A stretch of 64,000 bases of DNA from Vulcanimicrobiota bacterium (GCA_003161435.1 PMOS01000024.1:62001-126000); one strand, 5' to 3'. Counted from the stretch's first letter, positions 25,335-31,043 are shown. The notes: generated from the sequence alone by a model not told the origin. Program-made: numbers and translations.

Positions 25335-25410
25335 TGGTGCGCGCCCTCGGATTTGAACCGAGCCTTTCCGGATCAAGAGTCCGGCGCAATTCCACGTTTG
25401 CTTGGCGCGC
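25335..25410 (-). tRNA. tRNA-Lys(CTT)
   Basis: Acceptor GCGCGCC/GGCGCGC, D stem GCAA/TTGC, anticodon stem CCGGA/TCCGG with loop CTCTTGA, T arm CTCGG-TTCAAAT-CCGAG, encoded CCA. Confidence 0.9.
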
Positions 25411-25426
25411 ATGTGTTGGCGTATCG

Positions 25427-25499
25427 TGCCGGCGGCGGGGCTCGAACCCGCACGTTGCAGCTTAAAGGGCTGCCGCTCTGCCGCTCGAGCTCCGCCGGC
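25427..25499 (-). tRNA. tRNA-Lys(TTT) with C33
   Basis: Acceptor GCCGGCG/CGCCGGC, anticodon stem GCAGC/GCTGC with loop CCTTTAA (C at 33), T arm GCGGG-TTCGAGC-CCCGC. CCA not encoded. Confidence 0.82.
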
Positions 25500-25500
25500 G

Positions 25501-25575
25501 TGGCTCGGGATCGTGGAGTCGAACCACGTCATAGCGGGGCCAAAACCCGCCGCCGTCCCGGCTGGCTCATCCCGA
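25501..25575 (-). tRNA. tRNA-Gln(TTG)
   Basis: Acceptor TCGGGAT/ATCCCGA, anticodon stem GCGGG/CCCGC with loop TTTTGGC, T arm CGTGG-TTCGACT-CCACG, encoded CCA. Confidence 0.88.
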
Positions 25576-25578
25576 TCG

Positions 25579-25653
25579 TGGTACCCTCGCCGCGAGTCAA
25601 ACGCGGAACGCGATCTTCGGACGATCGCATGATCTTCGTTTCAACACGAGGGT
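25579..25653 (-). tRNA. tRNA-Arg(CCG), reduced D arm
   Basis: Acceptor ACCCTCG/CGAGGGT, anticodon stem CGATC/GATCG with loop GTCCGAA, T stem CCGCG/CGCGG with loop TTTGACT, encoded CCA. The D arm is weak and its loop lacks the GG that contacts the T loop. Confidence 0.75.
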
Positions 25654-25657
25654 ACGA

Positions 25658-25683
25658 GCGCGATCGGTTTCATCCGATCGCGC
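25658..25683. other. Perfect 10-bp hairpin inside the array
   Basis: GCGCGATCGG-TTTCAT-CCGATCGCGC, five bases from the 5' end of tRNA-Arg(CCG). It could be a processing site or a weak terminator; no T tract follows. Confidence 0.5.
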
Positions 25684-25796
25684 CTGGCCGAATGAGCGAG
25701 ATCCCCATCCCCGCCCTCATCTCGAGATCGAATCAGCACCAGGTCGTACTCGATACCAGGTTTGATTACGCAGTGAACGGTACGGCGCATACACGG

Positions 25797-25860
25797 TACA
25801 GTTGAGGGGATCGAACCCTCCGACTGCGCGAGACAGTCACCGGAGCCCGTCTACGGGCGT
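25797..25860 (-). tRNA. Degenerate tRNA-like sequence (possible Arg TCG)
   Basis: A clear T arm (GAGGG-TTCGATC-CCCTC) and an anticodon-like arm GACTG-TCTCGCG-CAGTC are separated by only one base, and no matching 5' acceptor strand is found. If read as a tRNA the anticodon would be TCG with C33. Probably a decayed tRNA. Confidence 0.35.
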
Positions 25861-25897
25861 TTTGTGCTCGCCTTCGATCGCGTGACTACCGACTCGC

Positions 25898-26356
25898 TCA
25901 TTCGACCATCTCGGTAACCCAGTTCGCCTGTTGGATATCGACGTCGAGCATCCGGTGACGCCGCGAGTACTCATCCGCCTTCTTGCGAAGCGCGACCGGG
26001 TCCACCGTCCGCACGACCCGGATCTCAGACTTCATATAGCGCTGTTGCAGGCCGCTGGCCGCGTCGGCGACCGCCTCGAACGGTGCGCGCGCCGCCAGCA
26101 GGTAGTCGCGCTCGGCCAGCGCGTCGACGAGCGGCTGTCCCGACGGCAGAACGGTCGCGACGTTGGTCCGGTTGATGCGCTGCACGAGGACGAGCGTTTC
26201 CACCGAAAGGCGGTCGATGGCCTCGAGCAGGTCCTGCGGATCGTCGGGAGCCTTTGCCCCCTCCTGAACCTGCGCGCTCGCGACGGCGCGCGTCTTGAAC
26301 TCCGTAATCTTCTTGTAGTTGTCCGAACGAATCCGGAGCGCTTCACCGAGCTTCAT
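25898..26356 (-). CDS. DIP1984 family protein
   Basis: 152 residues matching the DIP1984/septicolysin-like family throughout: MKLGEALRIRSDNYKKI at the start, DPQDLLEAIDRLSVETLVLV near residue 40, RINRTN near 60, LVDALAERDYL near 78, and SEIRVVRTVDPVALRKKADE near 110 ending in DIQQANW. The family is helical and of unknown biochemistry. It lies between tRNA genes on the same strand, with 40 bases to tRNA-Pro, so it is probably carried on the array transcript. Confidence 0.85.
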   Translation of the reverse strand: MKLGEALRIRSDNYKKITEFKTRAVASAQVQEGAKAPDDPQDLLEAIDRLSVETLVLVQRINRTNVATVLPSGQPLVDALAERDYLLAARAPFEAVADAASGLQQRYMKSEIRVVRTVDPVALRKKADEYSRRHRMLDVDIQQANWVTEMVE

Positions 26357-26395
26357 GTCGTCTAGCCCCTTTCGTCGGAAGCGGTGTTGTTAAAA

Positions 26396-26469
26396 TGGCA
26401 GAAACGGTCAGAATCGAACTGACGACCCTCCCTCCCGAAGGGAGTGCGTTCCCATTACGCTACGTCTCT
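26396..26469 (-). tRNA. tRNA-Pro(CGG)
   Basis: Acceptor AGAGACG/CGTTTCT, D stem GCGT/ACGC, anticodon stem CTCCC/GGGAG with loop TTCGGGA, T arm GTCAG-TTCGATT-CTGAC, encoded CCA. Confidence 0.9.
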
Positions 26470-26490
26470 CGAGTTCATGTGGTGGTGTTC

Positions 26491-26557
26491 TTGCGAGTCG
26501 AGGTTCCGCCCCTCGTCCGTAGGGCTTATGAAACCCTCGTGCTCTCAGCAACTCGCA
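26491..26557 (-). tRNA. tRNA(CAT), Met-like, shortened D arm
   Basis: Acceptor TGCGAGT/ACTCGCA, anticodon stem AGGGT/GCCCT with loop TTCATAA, T stem CGAGG/CCTCG with loop GGCGGAA. The D arm is only GCT-GAG-AGC and CCA is not encoded, giving 67 nt. Could be Met or, if modified, Ile2. Confidence 0.6.
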
Positions 26558-26558
26558 G

Positions 26559-26644
26559 TGGTGAGTGAGGTCGGATTCGAACCGACAGTGCGCGCGCGCG
26601 ACGGGGTTACGGCCCGCCGTCCATTCCCACAGGACATCTCACCC
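26559..26644 (-). tRNA. tRNA-Tyr(GTA), class II, with C33
   Basis: Acceptor GGGTGAG/CTCACTC, D stem GTCC/GGAC, anticodon stem GCGGG/CCCGT with loop CCGTAAC (C at 33), a 14-nt variable region made of CG repeats, T arm GTCGG-TTCGAAT-CCGAC, encoded CCA. Confidence 0.8.
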
Positions 26645-26649
26645 CAAAA

Positions 26650-26722
26650 TACCGCCCCTGGGATTTGAACCCAGACTGGACGCGTTCTGAACGCGTTGCT
26701 TCTGCCGTTGAGCGAGGGCGGC
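26650..26722 (-). tRNA. tRNA with Leu anticodon CAG but class I fold
   Basis: Acceptor GCCGCCC/GGGCGGT, anticodon stem ACGCG/CGCGT with loop TTCAGAA, a five-base variable loop, T arm CTGGG-TTCAAAT-CCCAG, no CCA. Bacterial tRNA-Leu normally has a long variable arm, so charging identity is doubtful. Confidence 0.72.
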
Positions 26723-26725
26723 GAA

Positions 26726-26798
26726 TACCGGCGGCGCGATTCGAACGCGCACTACGCAGCATCTCGGGCTGCTGACTCTGCCGTTGGTCTACGCCGGC
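26726..26798 (-). tRNA. tRNA with Leu anticodon GAG, class I fold, C33
   Basis: Acceptor GCCGGCG/CGCCGGT, anticodon stem GCAGC/GCTGC with loop CCGAGAT (C at 33), five-base variable loop GTAGT, T arm GCGCG-TTCGAAT-CGCGC, no CCA. Confidence 0.72.
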
Positions 26799-26802
26799 GA
26801 AA

Positions 26803-26876
26803 TGCCCGACCGCGGATTCGAACCGCGAACATGTCACTTTTGAGGCGACCGCTTCCACCGATTGAGCTAGTCGGGC
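26803..26876 (-). tRNA. tRNA with Leu anticodon CAA but class I fold
   Basis: Acceptor GCCCGAC/GTCGGGC, anticodon stem GTCGC/GTGAC with loop CTCAAAA, five-base variable loop ATGTT, T arm CGCGG-TTCGAAT-CCGCG, no CCA. Abuts tRNA-Asn. Confidence 0.74.
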
Positions 26877-26951
26877 TGGCTCCGGATGATGGTGTCGAAC
26901 CACCCACATTCGCCTTAACAGGGCGACGTTCTACCGCTGAACTAATCCGGA
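26877..26951 (-). tRNA. tRNA-Asn(GTT)
   Basis: Acceptor TCCGGAT/ATCCGGA, D arm GTTC/GAAC, anticodon stem TCGCC/GGCGA with loop CTGTTAA, T loop TTCGACA, encoded CCA. Canonical. Confidence 0.92.
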
Positions 26952-26952
26952 T

Positions 26953-27030
26953 TGGTGGAACGAGTCGGAATCGAACCGACCGCACAGTGCTTGCAAAACA
27001 CCGTCGCCTGGCCTTGGTACATGCCGTCCC
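26953..27030 (-). tRNA. tRNA-Ala(TGC), irregular D arm
   Basis: Acceptor GGGACGG/TCGTTCC with several wobble pairs, anticodon stem GGTGT/GCACT with loop TTTGCAA, T arm GTCGG-TTCGATT-CCGAC, encoded CCA. No regular D stem is seen. Confidence 0.65.
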
Positions 27031-27034
27031 ATCG

Positions 27035-27107
27035 AACCCCCGGGCGGAATCGAACCGCCGCTCGACCGGATCCGTAATCCGGCGCCTTTCCGCTTGGCTA
27101 CGGGGGC
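27035..27107 (-). tRNA. tRNA-Arg(ACG)
   Basis: Acceptor GCCCCCG/CGGGGGT, D stem GCC/GGC, anticodon stem CCGGA/TCCGG with loop TTACGGA, T arm GGCGG-TTCGATT-CCGCC. CCA not encoded. A34 is normal for this isoacceptor. Confidence 0.88.
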
Positions 27108-27113
27108 ATGACA

Positions 27114-27203
27114 CGGCGAGCTTGCCCGGTCGCGGACCATCGCGACACCTGGCCTTTGCGCGCGTCGCCCCACGACGGCGCCTTCGAATCGCGCGGCTCG
27201 CCG
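27114..27203 (-). tRNA. Degenerate tRNA-like sequence (possible Pro GGG)
   Basis: Ends CGGCGAG and CTCGCCG pair perfectly over 7 bp, a D-like arm GCGC/GCGC is present, and CGTC-GTGGGGC-GACG resembles an anticodon arm with GGG. No standard T arm precedes the acceptor strand, and length is 90 nt. Low-confidence remnant. Confidence 0.35.
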
Positions 27204-27238
27204 TGAACGCGCGACTCTGGGTGAAAGTTGTTCGAGCA

Positions 27239-27314
27239 TGGCCGGGGATGAGGCGCTCGAATCCTCGTCTCGCGATCTTCAGACGCGCGCTAGAACCGTC
27301 TCAGCTAATCCCCG
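27239..27314 (-). tRNA. tRNA-Phe(GAA), imperfect
   Basis: Acceptor CGGGGAT/ATCCCCG with encoded CCA, anticodon loop CTGAAGA on stem CGCGT/TCGCG (one mismatch), T-arm GAGGA-TTCGAGC-GCCTC with one mismatch. Confidence 0.7.
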
Positions 27315-27319
27315 ATATG

Positions 27320-27405
27320 CGGAGTGGGCGTGAGTCGAACACGCTCGTCGCCTTCGCGACTCATCGACGTAGCAGGTCGACGCCTTACCGTTCGGCCACC
27401 ACTCC
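27320..27405 (-). tRNA. tRNA-Ser(GCT), class II
   Basis: Acceptor GGAGTGG/CCACTCC, anticodon stem TCGAC/GTCGA with loop CTGCTAC, long variable arm (GTCGCGAAGGCGAC), T arm GCGTG-TTCGACT-CACGC. CCA not encoded. Confidence 0.88.
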
Positions 27406-27686
27406 GAAATGCGATCTCGCCGCGCCCTTTCTCGCCGGGTGACGCAGCGTTGCTCCGATCGCAGGAGCGCGTGAGGCGGCTCAACGAGCATCGGCGCGTG
27501 CCAGGGCGCCGCGCAAGAACCTCGCGCGAGAACTTCAGGATTGACGTATTCAGTTTTCAAAGGACGCGCTGAACCAGACGTGCACGACCGTGCACGCAAC
27601 GAACTTGGGGTGATCGACGAGACTCAAACTCGCTTCAGCTCGCTCCACGGGCGAGCGCCTCGACCACTTCGGCTTCGACCACCATG
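27406..27686 (-). other. Spacer inside the tRNA array
   Basis: About 280 bases between tRNA-Trp and tRNA-Ser(GCT) with no coding signal. On the minus strand it has a hairpin GTGCAC-GGTC-GTGCAC near 27585 and, at about 27545-27562, the string TCCTTTGAAAACTGAATA, which resembles the boxA-region antitermination sequences of rRNA spacers. This may be the leader of the main tRNA transcript. Confidence 0.4.
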
Positions 27687-27754
27687 CGGGCCCGGGACGA
27701 ATCGAACGCCCCTCACGCGATTTGGAGTCGCGATCGTCGCCTCGACTCGGACCC
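27687..27754 (-). tRNA. tRNA-Trp(CCA), reduced D arm
   Basis: Acceptor GGGTCCG/CGGGCCC, anticodon stem CGCGA/TCGCG with loop CTCCAAA, T arm GGGCG-TTCGATT-CGTCC. The D hairpin has a very small loop and CCA is not encoded. First clear tRNA of the array. Confidence 0.75.
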
Positions 27755-27764
27755 GAACAGAACG

Positions 27765-27792
27765 AAAAAGGGACCGGCTGCGCGCCGATCCC
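27765..27792 (-). terminator. Rho-independent terminator before tRNA-Trp
   Basis: On the minus strand GGGATCGGC-GCGCA-GCCGGTCCC is followed by TTTTT, a 9-bp GC-rich stem with a U tract. It lies 11 bases before tRNA-Trp, so array transcription must read through it or start after it. Confidence 0.8.
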
Positions 27793-27964
27793 CTCGTAAA
27801 GCTTACAGGAGTCTCGGAGCGATTGTTACGAGGCGACGATACCCATCTCTGGGCGCGCGCCGGCCAACCCGAACGTATAACCGCTCAGGCAATTCGAATC
27901 CTCGGACCACGATTTGTGGTCTTCGGTTCGGGATAGGACGGACGCATATCGCTGCATCATAACG
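27766..27964 (-). ncRNA. Candidate leader/small RNA upstream of the tRNA array
   Basis: A promoter and a terminator on the minus strand bound about 200 nt. Inside, CCCGAAC (27926-27932) pairs with GTTCGGG (27868-27874), enclosing a hairpin ACCAC..GTGGT and a tRNA-like GGATTCGAATTGCC, and CTCGTAA pairs with TTACGAG just before the terminator. It could be an independent small RNA or an attenuator for the array. No known family recognised. Confidence 0.45.
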
Positions 27965-27970
27965 TGACGA

Positions 27971-28000
27971 ATCCTACCGGTAAGCCCCCATCCTTGTCAA
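27971..28000 (-). promoter_or_regulatory. Sigma-70-type promoter for leader RNA / tRNA array
   Basis: Minus strand TTGACA (27995-28000), an 18-bp spacer and TAGGAT (27971-27976). Start expected near 27964. Near-consensus boxes are notable in such GC-rich DNA. Confidence 0.7.
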
Positions 28001-28093
28001 GCGGTCGCACAATGTTTCTCATGTTGACATCATTTTTCAAACGCGTGCTTATGTTCGATGACGTTAGCGTCTGACAGCTCGTGGTCGCGGGCG

Positions 28094-28113
28094 CCCTTCG
28101 CCGAGCTCAGGGC
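28094..28113. repeat. REP-like palindromic element
   Basis: CCCTTCGCCGAGCTCAGGGC, an imperfect palindrome of the CCCTTCGACAAGCTCAGGG type found dispersed in many genomes. A variant copy is at 28166 and another at 58203. Confidence 0.5.
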
Positions 28114-28165
28114 GCATGGCGACTTTCGCGGCGCAAGATCCGTTGTCGCATAAATCGATCGCTCG

Positions 28166-28187
28166 TCCCTCGACGGGCTCGGGATGA
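28166..28187. repeat. REP-like palindromic element
   Basis: Core CCCTCGACGGGCTCGGGA, a second variant of the same repeat, 53 bases from the first. Confidence 0.5.
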
Positions 28188-28241
28188 CATTGGGCTTGAG
28201 GGCCTTGCGATGTTTGCCTTGGCAAAGCTCCGTCACTACCC

Positions 28242-28269
28242 TTGACAAAGTTTGTTGTCGTGCTAAGCT
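28242..28269 (+). promoter_or_regulatory. Sigma-70-type promoter ahead of the Y-RNA region
   Basis: Plus strand TTGACA (28242-28247), 16-bp spacer, TAAGCT (28264-28269). Start expected near 28276. It points toward the Y-RNA-like sequences and the Ro60 gene. Confidence 0.6.
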
Positions 28270-28275
28270 CGTTTG

Positions 28276-28451
28276 CGAGTTCAATCATGCAGATACGTTT
28301 GTACGTCGGCCTATCGGATCGCAATCACGGCTCCGCCTCGCGGCTGCCGGTGACATCGTGCGCCCCAAGCGGGTCGCGGCTGGTCTAGAACTTTTCGAGC
28401 GCGAACCACGTACGCTGATGAAGCGGGGTGAGCGATGCGCTCATCCCGCTT
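28276..28451 (+). ncRNA. Candidate non-coding RNA with terminal hairpin
   Basis: Starts at the predicted promoter and ends at a long imperfect hairpin, AAGCGGGGTGAGCG / CGCTCATCCCGCTT (28421-28451, one mismatch), followed by CTGTTTGTT. No open reading frame with a ribosome-binding site. Might be another Ro60-associated RNA; its stem does not match the others well. Confidence 0.35.
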
Positions 28452-28611
28452 CTGTTTGTTCCGAAGGGAGGGGGACCCGAAGACTCGTGGTGGCTGCGGA
28501 ACTCGGGCGCACTGTGCAGAGCATCAGCGTTCGACGTTGGCGCCTATGCTGCTCGGTCGTCGAGGATGCAGAAAGATCACCGCCAAGCTAACAATGCACC
28601 GGCCGTGGGCC

Positions 28612-28764
28612 GGACGTTTCGGGTTCTCCTCCACTACTGCCGGAGCTATCCGTCAGACCAGGGGGACGCATCGCCGGCCGTATCGTCGGTCCGGCGATGC
28701 GCGGGCTGGATCGGAGTCTAGCCCATCGCCATGCGATGCTCCCGTCCCGGAACACACTTTGTCC
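28612..28764 (+). ncRNA. Y-RNA-like RNA with bulged Ro-binding stem (copy 1)
   Basis: Ends form GGAC/GTCC, then a 7-nt 3'-strand bulge (ACACTTT), then GTTTCGGG/CCCGGAAC. This bulged double helix has the same form as copy 3 next to the Ro60 gene, with compensating changes in the upper helix. Inside are hairpins GCATCGCCGG/CCGGCGATGC (28668-28700) and GGGCT/AGCCC. No tRNA-like module seen. Confidence 0.5.
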
Positions 28765-28792
28765 ACGGCGCACACATGCGGTGCGTGCGGGC

Positions 28793-28885
28793 CGAACGAT
28801 GCGGGTTATTTGGAACAGCTGCTTCGAAACCAGCCCTTCGGCGCTGAAAGGCACGGAAGGTCCCGCATCACACCTCGTCCGTTCG
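28793..28885 (+). ncRNA. Y-RNA-like RNA with bulged stem (copy 2)
   Basis: CGAAC/GTTCG lower helix, 3'-strand bulge ACACCTCGTCC, and a perfect 8-bp upper helix GATGCGGG/CCCGCATC. Interior contains GCTG-CTTCGAAAC-CAGC, similar to a Ser anticodon arm. The GTTT start of the upper helix seen in the other two copies is missing, so this is the weakest of the three. Confidence 0.38.
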
Positions 28886-28916
28886 CACAGCACATTCCAC
28901 GGCTCCGCTTTCGGGC

Positions 28917-29038
28917 CGGACGTTTGAGGTTAACGTCTATTACACGAGAGGTCGTGGGTTCGATTCCCACCGTGCTCCGCACGTAGCTCAGTTTGGAAGA
29001 GCGCTAGGCGCAAGCCACCCTCGAACACCACTCGTCCG
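28917..29038 (+). ncRNA. yrlA: Bacterial Y RNA, YrlA-like, with permuted tRNA module
   Basis: Ends form CGGAC/GTCCG, a 7-nt bulge ACCACTC on the 3' strand, then GTTTGAGG/CCTCGAAC: a bulged stem as bound by Ro60. Inside, the order is T arm GTGGG-TTCGATT-CCCAC (28954-28970), acceptor strand CGTGC, loop TCC, acceptor strand GCACG, then TA and D arm GCTC-AGTTTGGAA-GAGC (28986-29002). This is a tRNA whose acceptor ends are joined and whose anticodon side is open, the published arrangement of YrlA RNAs. It ends 90 bases before the Ro60 gene on the same strand. Confidence 0.78.
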
Positions 29039-29128
29039 AGAGCGATCCATTCGCGGGCCGTATGACACCTCGTCCGCGATTCCGCACTCATCTTCATCGT
29101 CTTCGATTCTCTCGAAGTGAGGGAACCC

Positions 29129-30739
29129 ATGAACATGCTCGCACGCATCTTTCGCGGCCGCGCCGTCGGCACGCTGCAGACGCAGCCGCAGCCGAAGCCG
29201 GAGCGCGACCAAGTCCGCGGCGACGGCGGCGGCTACGTCTACCCGCTCGACCGCTGGGCGCGCGTCGACCGCTTCCTGATCCTCGGATCCGAAGGCGGCA
29301 CGTACTACGCGACCGAGTCGCGGCTCACCAAGGAAAACGCGGTCAACCTCGTCGAGGCGATTCGCGAGGACGGCCAGCGCGTCGTCGCGCGCGTCATCGC
29401 CCTCTCGGAGGGCGGCCGTGCGCCCAAGGTGCAGCCGGCGATCTTCGCGCTGGCCGCTTGCGCGGGATTCGGCGACGAGCCGACGCGCCGCTACGCGCTG
29501 GGTGAAGGCCTCCGCCGAATCTGCCGCACGGGTTCGCACCTGCTCACGTTCTGCTCGTACATCGAGCAGTTCCGAGGCTGGGGCCGCGGCCTGCGCAAGG
29601 CGCTGCGCAGCTGGTACGAGTCGAAGCCGGTGCGCGATCTGGCGTATCAGGCGCTCAAGTATCAGAACCGCGAGGGCTTCACGCATCGCGACGTCTTCCG
29701 TCTCGCGCACCCGCTCGCGGCGGACGCCGAGCGCGCCGCGCTGTATGCCTGGATCGTGAAGGGCGAGGTGCCGAGCGCCGAGCTCGGTTCGCTCGCGCTG
29801 CTGCGCGCACATTCGGCGGCGAAGGTGTCCGAGGACGCCGACGCCGCAACGTGCGCCGAGCTGGTGCGCACGAGCGGCCTGCCGCGCGAGGCGCTGCCGA
29901 GCGCGTGGCTCAAGGAGCCGCGTGTGTGGGAGGCGCTGCTGCCGGCGCTGCCGATGACGGCGCTGGTGCGCAACCTCGCGACGCTCACGCGCGTCGGTCT
30001 CCTCACGCCCAAGGGCGAGGCGACGGCAACGGTGATCGGACGGCTCGCGGATCGGGCGGCGCTGCGCAAGGCGCGCATCCACCCGATCGCCCTGCTCGCT
30101 GCGCTCACGACGTACGCGTCGGGCCGCAGCGCGCGCGGCTCCGCGACGTGGACGCCGGTTCCGGCGGTCGTCGAGGCGCTCGATGCGGCCTTCGGCCTGG
30201 CGTTCGAGAACGTCGAGCCGACCGGCGCACGAACGCTGATCGGCCTCGATGTCTCGGGTTCGATGTCGTGCGGCACGATCGCCGGAATCCCGGGAATCAC
30301 GCCGCGCGTCGGCGCGGCGGCGATGGCGCTCACGTTCGTTCGCACGGAACGCGACGTGCGGGTCATGGCGTTCGCGGAGGAATTCGTCCCGTTCACGATC
30401 GGCCGCGATGAGAGCGTCGCATCGGTCGTGGCGCGCACGAACGCGCTCCCGTTCATGGGAACGGACTGCTCGCTCCCGATGCTCTACGCGCTCGAGAACC
30501 GGCTCGCAATCGACCTGTTCGTCGTGCTGACGGACAACGAGACGTGGGCGGGAACGATCCACGCCGACGAAGCGCTCCGCATTTACCGCGAGCGGACGGG
30601 GATCCCGGCGAAGCTCGTCGTGGTCGGCATGACGTCGAACGGGTTCACGATCGCCGACCCAAACGATGGTGGCATGCTCGACGTCGTCGGCTTCGACGCC
30701 GCGGCGCCGGCGCTCATCGCCGACTTCGTACGAGAATAG
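29129..30739 (+). CDS. rsr: Ro60/Rsr RNA-binding protein (TROVE + vWA domains)
   Basis: 536 residues from the ATG at 29129, which has GAGGGA just upstream; a GTG at 29117 is in frame. The N-terminal TROVE domain has DRFLILGSEGGTYYATESRL near residue 45 and HEAT-like helices forming the RNA ring. The C-terminal von Willebrand A domain keeps the MIDAS: DVSGSMSCG near residue 373, a Thr/Asp in MGTDCSLP and LTDNETW near 475. Bacterial Ro binds Y RNA on its outer face and misfolded RNA ends in its central hole, and can tether PNPase to form a degradation machine. The YrlA-like RNA directly upstream confirms the identity. No RtcA/RtcB genes are in the window. Confidence 0.95.
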   Translation: MNMLARIFRGRAVGTLQTQPQPKPERDQVRGDGGGYVYPLDRWARVDRFLILGSEGGTYYATESRLTKENAVNLVEAIREDGQRVVARVIALSEGGRAPKVQPAIFALAACAGFGDEPTRRYALGEGLRRICRTGSHLLTFCSYIEQFRGWGRGLRKALRSWYESKPVRDLAYQALKYQNREGFTHRDVFRLAHPLAADAERAALYAWIVKGEVPSAELGSLALLRAHSAAKVSEDADAATCAELVRTSGLPREALPSAWLKEPRVWEALLPALPMTALVRNLATLTRVGLLTPKGEATATVIGRLADRAALRKARIHPIALLAALTTYASGRSARGSATWTPVPAVVEALDAAFGLAFENVEPTGARTLIGLDVSGSMSCGTIAGIPGITPRVGAAAMALTFVRTERDVRVMAFAEEFVPFTIGRDESVASVVARTNALPFMGTDCSLPMLYALENRLAIDLFVVLTDNETWAGTIHADEALRIYRERTGIPAKLVVVGMTSNGFTIADPNDGGMLDVVGFDAAAPALIADFVRE

Positions 30740-30839
30740 CAAGAGGTGGGGCACTTTCGTGTCCCACCTCTGCCGCGCACCCCCTCGCTACTTCCTGGCT
30801 CGACCTGGCGACGTCCGGTGACCCACATTTCTTTCGCGT

Positions 30840-31043
30840 TCATCGCTCGCGCCGATCGCGAGCGGTGTAGCCGTGACGCAGAAGCGCCGCGCGCAGCTTC
30901 GCCTCGACCTCGGCCACCGATCGCAGACGATGCCGCGCTGCGACCTGGACGAGCGAGTCGCCCATCAGGAAATCGAGCAGCACAAGAGTACCGACCAGGT
31001 CGTCATCGTGCGGCTCATTATTCGCAGTACGGTTGAGATCCAC
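30840..31043 (-). CDS. Small protein of unknown function (67 aa)
   Basis: 67 residues from a GTG at 31043. Acidic N-terminus and a helical C-terminus (SLVQVAARHRLRSVAEVEAKLRAALL) that could be a small helix-turn-helix. Convergent with the Ro60 gene. The ribosome-binding site is weak and no family is recognised, so it is tentative. Confidence 0.4.
   Translation of the reverse strand: MDLNRTANNEPHDDDLVGTLVLLDFLMGDSLVQVAARHRLRSVAEVEAKLRAALLRHGYTARDRRER

Larger units (their letters stand above)
28001..28241. other. Intergenic region between divergent promoters, with REP-like repeats
   Basis: No coding signal. Two imperfect inverted repeats of the CCCTCGACaagCTCAGGA type occur at 28094-28113 and 28166-28187, related to the one at 58203. 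The tRNA-array promoter faces left from here and the Y-RNA promoter faces right. Confidence 0.5.

Noticed and set aside
27868-27932. 65-nt tRNA-like fold upstream of tRNA-Trp as a separate tRNA
   Set aside because: Ends pair over 7 bp, but no proper anticodon arm or T arm can be set; kept only as part of the leader RNA candidate.
23419-27936. Long open frames on the plus strand through the tRNA cluster
   Set aside because: They are antisense readings of tRNA genes (repeating ESNP/RESNP-like peptides come from T-arm sequence), not proteins.
28271-28420. Fourth Y-RNA-like stem (GTTTGCG with CGCGAAC)
   Set aside because: The upper helix could form, but its 5' strand overlaps the predicted transcription start and no lower helix pairs, so the match is probably chance.
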